Assembly (NCBI GenBank): GCA_021740025.1
Contig: JAIPAN010000027.1
Location: 1-9,143, forward strand
Origin: Sphingobacteriaceae bacterium
Lineage (GTDB): Bacteria; Bacteroidota; Bacteroidia; Sphingobacteriales; Sphingobacteriaceae
Direction: 5' to 3'
Length of the DNA stretch: 9,143 nt
In this document: piece after piece, positions 1 to 6,703 of the stretch
Position numbering within the stretch: position 1 is the first letter of the stretch
How the letters are laid out: every line of letters begins with the position of its first letter
Position numbers and translations under genes: made by a program
The notes under the pieces: generated by a model
Databases searched by the model: none
The model's input: the letters and a program-made list of their open reading frames with translations, nothing else
Told to the model about the DNA's origin: nothing

Positions 1-1
1 C

Positions 2-841
2 AATTTCCGAAAAAAAGTAGAAAAGGAAAGTACCGTAAGGCCCTGTTTTAGTGAGCCTAGTTCGATTTACATTCCAGAAAATATGCTTGTAGACCATTTA
101 CCAAGCTTGTCTGATTTGGGTTATGATGGCCAGCCTTGTTTAGATTCTCGAGCCGTTTTGCAATTTAGGGGTGGAGAAAGTGAGGGGCTGAAACGCATGC
201 AAGAATATTTTTGGGATCAAGATTTACTGAAAACCTACAAAGAAAGCCGAAATGGCTTGCTGGGGGCTAATTATTCATCCAAATTTTCGGCATGGATTGC
301 TCTTGGCTGTTTATCTCCCCGAAAAGTATATTGGGAAATAAAAAAATACGAGAAAGAAAGAGTAGCAAATGATTCTACCTATTGGCTTATTTTCGAATTG
401 CTTTGGCGTGATTATTTCCGTTTCATGTTTAAAAAACACGGCAATAAATTTTTTCTAAAAGCTGGCTTTAAAGGTCAAGCGCCTGCCGAAGCGCCTAACC
501 AACAAGAACTATTTGAACGTTGGAAAAAGGGTGTAACGGGTGTTCCGTTTATTGATGCCAACATGCGTGAACTACATGCCACAGGTTTTATGAGTAACAG
601 GGGCAGGCAAAATGTGGCCAGTTATTTAGTGAAAGAGTTAAAAGTAAATTGGACCTGGGGAGCTGCCTATTTTGAAGAAATGTTGATTGACTACTGTCCG
701 GCGAATAATTGGGGTAATTGGGCGTATTTGGCCGGGGTAGGTAACGATCCTCGTGAAGACCGCCATTTTAACACCGCCAAGCAAGCCCAACTATATGATC
801 CATCTGGAAAATATGTTCAATGGTGGAATGATGCCAACTAA
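2..841 (+). CDS. DASH-family cryptochrome/photolyase, C-terminal part (5'-truncated by window edge)
   Basis: The frame is open from base 2 to the TAA at 839-841, giving 279 residues with no start visible; the first in-frame ATG (83) is internal, because the upstream residues NFRKKVEKESTVRP already match the family. This is the helical FAD-binding half of a Cry-DASH protein, a blue-light flavoprotein whose family repairs cyclobutane pyrimidine dimers in single-stranded or looped DNA and may also signal. Recognisable blocks are GANYSSKFSAW..GCLSPR (U-shaped FAD pocket), TYWLIFELLWRDYFRFMFKKHG, ATGFMSNRGRQNVASYL and NWGNWAYLAGVGNDPRE, followed by the typical end FNTAKQAQLYDPSGKYVQWW. The GNDPRE block favours DASH over class I photolyase. 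The N-terminal antenna-binding Rossmann domain lies outside the window. One oddity is DYCPANNWGNW near base 689, where I expect DYD. The family call is strong; repair versus signalling cannot be decided here. Confidence 0.93.
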   Translation, partial: NFRKKVEKESTVRPCFSEPSSIYIPENMLVDHLPSLSDLGYDGQPCLDSRAVLQFRGGESEGLKRMQEYFWDQDLLKTYKESRNGLLGANYSSKFSAWIALGCLSPRKVYWEIKKYEKERVANDSTYWLIFELLWRDYFRFMFKKHGNKFFLKAGFKGQAPAEAPNQQELFERWKKGVTGVPFIDANMRELHATGFMSNRGRQNVASYLVKELKVNWTWGAAYFEEMLIDYCPANNWGNWAYLAGVGNDPREDRHFNTAKQAQLYDPSGKYVQWWNDAN

Positions 842-848
842 TTCTTGC

Positions 849-877
849 AAAAGAGATTTCTATACCCTCTTTTTTTC
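849..877 (+). terminator. Weak Rho-independent terminator candidate after the cryptochrome gene
   Basis: AAAAGAG (849-855) pairs with CTCTTTT (867-873) across an 11-nt loop, and the T run continues to 877. It begins 7 bp after the stop codon, where a terminator would be expected. The stem is short and AT-rich, so it would be weak. Confidence 0.4.
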
Positions 878-904
878 TCATTATTTATCATTCTTTTTAA
901 TTGA

Positions 905-927
905 TACCTATAATTAGGTACCTATAA
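905..927. repeat. TACCTA...TAGGTACCTA palindrome and direct repeat upstream of sucA
   Basis: TACCTA (905-910), a TAAT spacer and TAGGTA (915-920) form a perfect 6-bp inverted repeat. TAGGTACCTA (915-924) is itself a 10-bp palindrome, and TACCTATAA occurs twice (905-913 and 919-927). The cluster lies about 80 bp upstream of the putative sucA promoter and could be an operator. No protein factor can be named, and chance is possible in AT-rich DNA. Confidence 0.35.
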
Positions 928-1004
928 ATACGTAATTATTACATTATTTAACAATTTTGATGTAAATAATAGCTTAATCATGAGTGCTTCAAGTAGATAA
1001 GTCT

Positions 1005-1012
1005 TATTTTTG
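1005..1012 (+). promoter_or_regulatory. Candidate Bacteroidota -7 element (TAttTTTG) for the sucA operon
   Basis: TATTTTTG fits the TAnnTTTG consensus of the Bacteroidota primary sigma factor exactly. Transcription would begin near base 1018, leaving an mRNA leader of about 25 nt before the ATG at 1044. No clear -33 TTTG box lies 19-21 bp upstream, which lowers confidence. If it is real, the in-frame GTG at 984 lies upstream of the transcript start and cannot be used. Confidence 0.45.
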
Positions 1013-1043
1013 TGTATACAAATTTGACATTATTACCAAGCTA

Positions 1044-3788
1044 ATGGATAACTTAAGCTTTCTAAACCCAGCAAACGCAACGTATATCGATTCACAATAT
1101 CAAGCCTACAAGCAAGATCCAGAATCTGTTGAGTTTGGTTGGCAAAAATTTTTCGAAGGTTTTGATTTCGGACGTGGATCTGAAGCCAATACCATAAGCG
1201 AAGAAACTCCGCAACATTTCTTAAAAGAAATTAATGTACTCAACCTAATAAATGGGTACCGCCAACGAGGCCATTTGTTTACTAAAACCAATCCTGTTCG
1301 CGATCGAAGAACGTATTTACCGGGTAAAGAACTAGCTACATTTGGTTTAGCAGATAGTGATTTAGATACTGTTTTTAATGCCGGTGTGGAAGTAGGCATG
1401 GGGCCTGCCAAATTAAGGGATATTGTTGCGCTGTTGGAGCAAACCTATTGCCAATCTATTGGGGCCGAATATAAATATATCCGCAATCCAGAAAAAATTA
1501 AGTGGTTCGAAGAGCGAATGGAGCGTGAACGTAATACGCCCAATTTTAGCATCGAAACTAAAAAACGCATTTTGCATAAGTTAAATCAAGCCGTAGTGTT
1601 TGAAAACTTTTTGGGTACCAAGTTTTTGGGTCAAAAAAGATTTTCTCTAGAAGGAGCAGAATCGGTAATTCCGGCCTTAGATTCGGTTATTGAAAAAGGT
1701 GCAGAATTGGGTATTGAAGAGTTTGTAATTGGTATGGCCCATCGCGGTCGATTAAATGTGCTGGCCAATATTATGAAAAAAACGTATACCGATATTTTTT
1801 CTGAATTTGAAGGAAAAGGGTACGACGAAAATGCACCCTTTGGTGGCGATGTAAAATATCATTTAGGCTATTCAACTGATGTTAAAACAACTAGTGGTAA
1901 ACAAGTACACCTAAGTTTATGTCCCAATCCCTCTCATTTAGAAGCAGTTGATCCAGTTGTTGAAGGTGCTACACGCTCTAAAGTAGACTTTAAATACAAT
2001 GGAGATTATCAAAAGATTGCCCCAATTCTTATACACGGTGATTCTTCTGTGGCTGGTCAAGGAATTCTGTATGAGGTACTACAAATGGCATCTCTTGATG
2101 GGTATAAAACTGGCGGAACCATCCATTTAGTTATTAATAATCAGGTTGGTTTTACTACCAATTTTAAAGATGCACGTTCATCTACCTATTGTACAGACAT
2201 AGCAAAAGTTACATTATCGCCGGTATTTCATGTGAATGGCGATGATGTTGAAGCCTTAGTTTATGCCATCAACATGGCTGTAGAATACCGTCAGAAATAC
2301 CAAAATGATGTATTTATAGACATTTTATGCTACCGCCGTTTTGGGCATAATGAATCTGACGAGCCTAAATTTACCCAACCTTTATTATACAAGGTGATAG
2401 AAAAACATCCCAATCCACGGGAAATTTATAATCAGAAATTACTAGCTCAAGGTGATGTTGATGCCAATATGGCCAAAGAAATGGAAAAAGAATTTAGAGC
2501 AACTTTGCAAGCTAAATTAGAACTTTCCAAAGAAGATGAAAACTTTTCAGAAGTAACACCTGTTTTTGCAGGTGCATGGGATGGGTTTCGTTTGGCCGAA
2601 GAGAAAGATTTTGACCAGGTTACAGAAACTGCTGTTTCAGAAAATGTGCTGCTAGAAATTGCAAAAACAATTAACGAATTGCCAGTTGGGAAGAAGTTTT
2701 TCCGCAAAATTGAGAAGTTGTTTGAAGACCGACGGACCATGATGGAAAAGAAAATTTTAGATTGGGCCATGGCTGAATTATTGGCATACGGAAGCTTGTT
2801 AAAGGAAGGATTTCGTGTCCGTATTAGCGGTCAAGATGTAGAACGTGGAACCTTCTCTCACCGACACGCAGTTGTAAAATTAGAAGATTCGGAGGAAGAG
2901 TATATTCCACTAGCTCAATTAAGCCAGCATGATGAAGCCAAATTCGAAATTTTCAATTCCCATCTTTCCGAATATGGTGTTTTAGGATTTGAGTATGGTT
3001 ATGCCTTGGCAAATCCAATGGCTTTAACTATTTGGGAAGCCCAGTTTGGCGATTTCTTTAATGGTGCTCAAATTATTGTCGACCAATTTGTGGTTAGTGC
3101 CGAAACTAAATGGCAGCGTTCAAACGGTTTAGTAATGCTGTTGCCACATGGCTATGAAGGCCAAGGCCCCGAGCATTCGTCGGCTCGTATTGAGCGTTTT
3201 ATGGAAGCATGTGCCGACAACAACATTCAAGTTGCCAATTGTACCACTCCGGCTAACTATTTTCATTTGTTACGCCGTCAGCTTAAACGAGAATTCCGCA
3301 AACCATTGGTAGTATTTACACCAAAAAGTTTATTGCGCCATCCGCTTTGCGTAAGTCCAATTGCCGATTTTGCAACAGGAGCTTTTCAAGAGGTAATAGA
3401 TGATAATTTCGTAAAAGCCGATTCGGTAAAACGTGTATTGTTCTGTAGCGGTAAAATTTATTACGATTTATTAGAAAAACAACAAACAGATAAACGTAGC
3501 GATGTAGCCATTGTACGATTAGAGCAATTGTACCCAAGTCCGGTTGCACAATTAGAAACCATTCGTGCAAAATATAAAAAGGCTACCGAATTTATTTGGG
3601 TACAAGAAGAGCCCGAAAATCAAGGAGCATGGCCTTATATGTGTCGTAAATTCAGAAATTCTACATTTAATTTTCAGCTAATAGCTCGTAGAGAAAGTAG
3701 CAGTACGGCTACCGGATATGCCAAACAACATCAGGCACAACAACTAGAAATTATTAACCAAGCATTTGATAAATCGGCTAAAAAATAA
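1044..3788 (+). CDS. sucA: 2-oxoglutarate dehydrogenase E1 component (thiamine diphosphate-dependent)
   Basis: 914 residues, the usual E1o length. This cytoplasmic TCA-cycle enzyme decarboxylates 2-oxoglutarate and transfers the succinyl group to lipoyl-E2. The E1o N-terminal helix (FLNPANATYIDSQY, about 5-18) should contact E2/E3. The thiamine diphosphate half carries GMAHRGRLN (His233), NPSHLEAVDPVVEG (His298), HGDSSVAGQG (about 331), NNQVGFTTN (from 365), GDDVEA (399-404, Mg/ThDP motif) and FGHNESDEP (433-441). The transketolase-like C-terminal half has SGQDVERGTFSHRH (about 595), EYGYALANP, EAQFGDF and HGYEGQGPEHSSAR (about 702). The ATG at 1044 is chosen because MDNLSFLNP is the family-like start; a GTG at 984 would add 20 atypical residues and precede the likely promoter. 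sucB follows after 36 bp, in one operon. No frameshift or missing motif was seen. Confidence 0.97.
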   Translation: MDNLSFLNPANATYIDSQYQAYKQDPESVEFGWQKFFEGFDFGRGSEANTISEETPQHFLKEINVLNLINGYRQRGHLFTKTNPVRDRRTYLPGKELATFGLADSDLDTVFNAGVEVGMGPAKLRDIVALLEQTYCQSIGAEYKYIRNPEKIKWFEERMERERNTPNFSIETKKRILHKLNQAVVFENFLGTKFLGQKRFSLEGAESVIPALDSVIEKGAELGIEEFVIGMAHRGRLNVLANIMKKTYTDIFSEFEGKGYDENAPFGGDVKYHLGYSTDVKTTSGKQVHLSLCPNPSHLEAVDPVVEGATRSKVDFKYNGDYQKIAPILIHGDSSVAGQGILYEVLQMASLDGYKTGGTIHLVINNQVGFTTNFKDARSSTYCTDIAKVTLSPVFHVNGDDVEALVYAINMAVEYRQKYQNDVFIDILCYRRFGHNESDEPKFTQPLLYKVIEKHPNPREIYNQKLLAQGDVDANMAKEMEKEFRATLQAKLELSKEDENFSEVTPVFAGAWDGFRLAEEKDFDQVTETAVSENVLLEIAKTINELPVGKKFFRKIEKLFEDRRTMMEKKILDWAMAELLAYGSLLKEGFRVRISGQDVERGTFSHRHAVVKLEDSEEEYIPLAQLSQHDEAKFEIFNSHLSEYGVLGFEYGYALANPMALTIWEAQFGDFFNGAQIIVDQFVVSAETKWQRSNGLVMLLPHGYEGQGPEHSSARIERFMEACADNNIQVANCTTPANYFHLLRRQLKREFRKPLVVFTPKSLLRHPLCVSPIADFATGAFQEVIDDNFVKADSVKRVLFCSGKIYYDLLEKQQTDKRSDVAIVRLEQLYPSPVAQLETIRAKYKKATEFIWVQEEPENQGAWPYMCRKFRNSTFNFQLIARRESSSTATGYAKQHQAQQLEIINQAFDKSAKK

Positions 3789-3824
3789 ACAGATTGACCT
3801 CGGTCGAATTAATTAAAAAAAAAC

Positions 3825-5018
3825 ATGAGCATAGAAATTAAAGTTCCGCCAGTAGGCGAATCAATTACGGAAGTGGTGCTTTCATCTTGGAAAAAAGCCG
3901 ATGGCGATTTTGTAGAGATGGATGAAATTATTGCCGAATTAGAATCGGACAAAGCCACCTTTGAACTCACTGCCGAAAAAGCCGGCACCTTAAAAATTAT
4001 AGCTAAAGAAGGCGACACCCTAGAAATTGGTGCACCAGTTTGCAGCATTGAAGAAGGCGCTGCACCTCCAGCTAAAGCTCGAGAAGACGCTCCTGTTGCC
4101 GAAAAAGCAAACTCAGCAGCTACGGAGGTAAAAACTGCCACTTATGCTGCAGGTACTCCATCGCCTGCGGCCGCTAAAATTTTAGCCGAAAAAGGTTTAG
4201 AAAGCACCTCGGGTACCGGAGTGGGTGGCCGCATTACAAAGGAAGACGCCCTAAAAGCACAACCAGCTGCTGCACCAAAAGCAGCCGCTCCTGTAAAAGC
4301 CGTGGTACCTGCCGGATCAAGAGGCGAACGCAGAGAGAAGATGTCGTCATTGCGTAAAACGGTGGCAAAACGCTTGGTAGCGGTTAAAAACGAAACCGCC
4401 ATGCTTACCACCTTTAACGAGGTAGATATGCAGCCAATAATGGATATTAGAGCCAAATACAAAGATAAATTCAAAGAAAAACACGGCGTAGGCCTAGGCT
4501 TTATGTCGTTTTTTACCAAAGCGGTATGTGAAGCTTTAAAAGAATTCCCTGCTGTAAATGCCCGTATTGAGGGTGAAGAAATGGTGTTTAACGATTTTGC
4601 CGATATTTCTATTGCTGTTTCGGCTCCAAAAGGCTTGGTAGTGCCAGTAATTCGCAATGCCGATACCCTGAGCCTAGCGCAAATTGAGCAAGCTGTGATG
4701 GATTTAGCCATTAAAGCCCGTGAAAACAAATTAGCCATTGACGAGATGACCGGTGGAACATTTACCATTACCAACGGTGGTGTTTTTGGTTCCATGATGT
4801 CTACACCCATTATCAATGCACCGCAATCGGCTATTTTAGGTATGCACAACATTGTAGAACGCCCGGTGGCTATTGGTGGCCAGGTAGTTATTCGTCCAAT
4901 CATGTATGTGGCGTTATCGTATGATCACCGCATTATCGATGGACGTGAATCGGTTGGCTTTTTAGTGCGTGTAAAACAATTACTAGAAGATCCGGCTAGA
5001 ATGTTATTAGAAATTTAA
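3825..5018 (+). CDS. sucB: 2-oxoglutarate dehydrogenase E2, dihydrolipoyllysine succinyltransferase
   Basis: 397 residues, typical for a single-lipoyl-domain E2o. It forms the core of the 2-oxoglutarate dehydrogenase complex and transfers succinyl from lipoamide to CoA. Domains in order: lipoyl domain 1-77 with the modified Lys43 in ESDKATFEL; an Ala/Pro/Lys-rich swinging linker (about 80-108); a peripheral-subunit-binding domain (about 112-146, [12 protein letters not shown]...[10 protein letters not shown]) that docks E3; a second Ala/Pro linker (about 145-168); and the trimer-forming acyltransferase domain (about 168-397). The catalytic SYDHRIIDG has His368 and Asp372. The start at 3825 follows a run of nine A residues with no Shine-Dalgarno, as is usual in Bacteroidota. 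Its position right after sucA supports succinyl rather than acetyl specificity; sequence alone distinguishes E2o from E2p less firmly. Confidence 0.96.
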   Translation: MSIEIKVPPVGESITEVVLSSWKKADGDFVEMDEIIAELESDKATFELTAEKAGTLKIIAKEGDTLEIGAPVCSIEEGAAPPAKAREDAPVAEKANSAATEVKTATYAAGTPSPAAAKILAEKGLESTSGTGVGGRITKEDALKAQPAAAPKAAAPVKAVVPAGSRGERREKMSSLRKTVAKRLVAVKNETAMLTTFNEVDMQPIMDIRAKYKDKFKEKHGVGLGFMSFFTKAVCEALKEFPAVNARIEGEEMVFNDFADISIAVSAPKGLVVPVIRNADTLSLAQIEQAVMDLAIKARENKLAIDEMTGGTFTITNGGVFGSMMSTPIINAPQSAILGMHNIVERPVAIGGQVVIRPIMYVALSYDHRIIDGRESVGFLVRVKQLLEDPARMLLEI

Positions 5019-5024
5019 TTTATC

Positions 5025-5915
5025 ATGAAAAACATAGTTCTACTTGTATTGAGTTTAGTTGCTACAACTGCTTTTGCGCAAAACCCTGCTATAACAACAG
5101 CAGATAGCACCTTAAATCTACCTAAAAGTATTTTTAAGAATGTTAGTCCTAGAACCTACTCAAACAAGGGCAAGTTTTATTTCCACTGGGGCTATAACTT
5201 TTCTAGCTATGCTAAAAGCGATTTAAGATTGTATGGCAAAGGCTACGATTTTACCTTGAAAAATGTAGTAGCACACGATCGCCCTACGCCTTTAAGTGCT
5301 ACCTATATCGATTTGTCTCGATTGTCAATTCCTCAATTTAATGCCCATTTTGGATATTACTTTAATGACAATTATAGTATATCTATTGGCTGGGATCACA
5401 TGAAATATGTACTTGATATACCACAATCAGTAAATATTAGCGGTACAATTGACGCAACAATTTCTGAGCCAGGTATTTCTACAGGAAGCAAAGCAGGTGT
5501 TTATACCAACCAAGATATTACGCTTACTCCCGATTTTTTAACCTTTGAACACACCGACGGATTTAATTATGCCAGTGTAGAAGTAGAACGATACGATGAT
5601 GCTTGGAGATCTAAAAAAGGAAAAATGTATTTGGCCATGGAAACCGGCTTGGGTGCAGGGTTAATTATACCTCGTAGCGATGTACGTTTATTTGGTGTAG
5701 GCCAAAATAACTATTGGAATTTAGCCGGATGGGGTATTTCTGCCAAAGCAGGGGCTAAATTGTTTTTCAATAAACATCTATTTTTCCAAGGCAGTTTAAA
5801 AGCCGGTTGGACTAATTTATCGAACATTCGTACTACCGGACGAAATGGTATTGATAAAGCACAGCAGAAAATTAGTTACCTCGAAAACTATTGGGTACTC
5901 GGATATATCTTCTAA
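5025..5915 (+). CDS. Putative outer-membrane beta-barrel protein of unknown function
   Basis: 296 residues. The signal peptide (1-19: MKN, hydrophobic LLVLSLVATTAFA, then QN) predicts Sec export. The mature part is rich in alternating aromatic strands, for example KFYFHWGYNFSSY (about 50-62), FNAHFGYYFNDNYSISIGWDHMKYV (about 105-129), MYLAMETGLGAGLIIP and HLFFQGSLKAGW, and it ends in ...NYWVLGYIF. A terminal Phe after strand-like residues is the outer-membrane barrel insertion signal, and Gly- and Tyr-rich alternation fits an 8-10 strand barrel. The internal block TFEHTDGFNY (173-182) looks like a family signature that I recall from other Bacteroidota proteins of unknown function. The gene starts 6 bp after the sucB stop and ends at the operon terminator, so it is probably co-transcribed with sucAB. 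No substrate or enzymatic motif is visible. Confidence 0.8.
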   Translation: MKNIVLLVLSLVATTAFAQNPAITTADSTLNLPKSIFKNVSPRTYSNKGKFYFHWGYNFSSYAKSDLRLYGKGYDFTLKNVVAHDRPTPLSATYIDLSRLSIPQFNAHFGYYFNDNYSISIGWDHMKYVLDIPQSVNISGTIDATISEPGISTGSKAGVYTNQDITLTPDFLTFEHTDGFNYASVEVERYDDAWRSKKGKMYLAMETGLGAGLIIPRSDVRLFGVGQNNYWNLAGWGISAKAGAKLFFNKHLFFQGSLKAGWTNLSNIRTTGRNGIDKAQQKISYLENYWVLGYIF

Positions 5916-5917
5916 TG

Positions 5918-5944
5918 AAAAAGGCGCCTTAAGGCGCCTTTTTT
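5918..5944. terminator. Strong bidirectional Rho-independent terminator
   Basis: AAAAAGGCGCC (5918-5928), loop TTAA (5929-5932) and GGCGCCTTTTT (5933-5943) form a perfect 11-bp stem with a GC core and T runs on both strands. It begins 2 bp after the stop of the outer-membrane protein gene and lies 9 bp from the stop of the convergent GIN gene, so it can end both transcripts. Confidence 0.93.
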
Positions 5945-5953
5945 GTGTGTAGC

Positions 5954-6655
5954 TTATTTTGATATTCGGCCAGAGCCGCTTTGTGTTTTGCTTACTTCGG
6001 GGTCGCCGCTGTATTTAATATTTCCTGAACCACTTAATACGGCTTTGAGCGATTTTTCTACAGCTACGTTTACATTCCCTGAACCAGATACCGTAACCGA
6101 GGCCGTTTTTGCTTTAAAATTGCCAGCACTTAAATTTCCCGAGCCACTCACCACTAATTCGGTATTTTGAGCAGTTCCCGATAAATTTAAATTCCCTGAT
6201 CCACTTACGCTTCCTTGCAAGTTTACAGATTCTGCATCCAGCACCATGTTTCCCGAGCCACTTACGCTGGCCTTAAAATCAGGCACTTGAATGCTTCCTT
6301 CTACTTTCATGTCGCCCGAACCACTTACGCTCAAATTGGTAAGTGTTTTGGCAGTAATGTAAATGTCTATTCGTTTTTTATTTGAGCTATTCCAATCCCA
6401 ATAACGTTTTTTAGTTTTATACTGAATTTTCAATAGCCCTTTAACTACTTCGGTTTCAATATCTTTAATTAGCTCTTCATCCCCTTCAATACGTAAGCTT
6501 TCGGTAGATCCTATGCGAACGTATACATTAAAATTGCCTCCCGAAGCGATGCCAGTGAAATCGGCTACCATTCTGTTTTCTTGACTGTAGGCAGCACTTT
6601 GTAAGCCAAAAATGGCAGTTGCTACGAGCAGTACATGCATTAGTAATTTTTTCAT
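5954..6655 (-). CDS. Secreted head-GIN (DUF2807) domain protein with SGSG repeats
   Basis: 233 residues. The signal peptide is about 1-24 (MKKLLMHVLLVATAIFGLQSAAYS, then QE). Residues 30-102 (FTGIASGGNFNVYVRIGSTESLRIEGDEELI..IETEVVKGLLKIQY) resemble the start of the putative auto-transporter adhesin head-GIN domain family, common in Bacteroidota. The rest is a repeat array: SGSG begins at residues 111, 132, 151, 170, 190, 208 and 226, usually followed by N or D and spaced 18-21 residues. This fits a parallel beta-helix with one turn per repeat and SGSG at the corners. It should be periplasmic or surface-exposed. No lipobox Cys or membrane anchor is visible, and no catalytic motif. The adhesin label is a family name, not evidence of adhesion. 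It lies 48 bp downstream of the peptidase gene on the same strand and may be co-transcribed with it. Confidence 0.85.
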   Translation of the reverse strand: MKKLLMHVLLVATAIFGLQSAAYSQENRMVADFTGIASGGNFNVYVRIGSTESLRIEGDEELIKDIETEVVKGLLKIQYKTKKRYWDWNSSNKKRIDIYITAKTLTNLSVSGSGDMKVEGSIQVPDFKASVSGSGNMVLDAESVNLQGSVSGSGNLNLSGTAQNTELVVSGSGNLSAGNFKAKTASVTVSGSGNVNVAVEKSLKAVLSGSGNIKYSGDPEVSKTQSGSGRISK

Positions 6656-6676
6656 GTTTTCTGTTTTATTAATAAG

Positions 6677-6697
6677 ACGTTTATTTCTCCTAAACGT
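6677..6697. repeat. Hairpin between the M1 peptidase and GIN genes
   Basis: ACGTTTA (6677-6683) and TAAACGT (6691-6697) make a perfect 7-bp inverted repeat around a 7-nt loop (GGAGAAA in the - strand transcript). It fills much of the 48-bp gap between the two - strand genes. No T run follows in that direction, so a full terminator is unlikely; it could attenuate, process or stabilise the mRNA. Confidence 0.45.
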
Positions 6698-6703
6698 TGC
6701 ATC

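Larger units (their letters stand above)
842..1043. other. AT-rich intergenic region between the cryptochrome gene and sucA
   Basis: This 202-bp stretch has no plausible gene. It holds the weak terminator hairpin at 849-877, a short palindrome with a TACCTATAA direct repeat at 905-927, an imperfect inverted repeat (ATTATTACAT at 935-944, ATGTAAATAAT at 960-970) and the promoter element at 1005-1012. It is the likely control region of the sucA-sucB operon. Confidence 0.6.

Noticed and set aside
3791..3824. Small GACC-TC-GGTC stem between sucA and sucB as a possible terminator
   Set aside because: The stem is only 4 bp with a 2-nt loop and no T run follows (an A run does). The genes are clearly a functional pair, so read-through is expected.
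4142..4903. 253-residue open frame on the - strand inside sucB
   Set aside because: It lies entirely antisense to the well-supported sucB catalytic and linker coding region, has no family resemblance I recognise, and no promoter or start context. Long antisense frames are common over Ala-rich genes.
5943..6170. 75-residue + strand frame with PEPL-like repeats
   Set aside because: The apparent repeats (FPEPL and similar) are the reverse complement of the SGSG repeat codons of the GIN gene, so they are a shadow and not a protein repeat.
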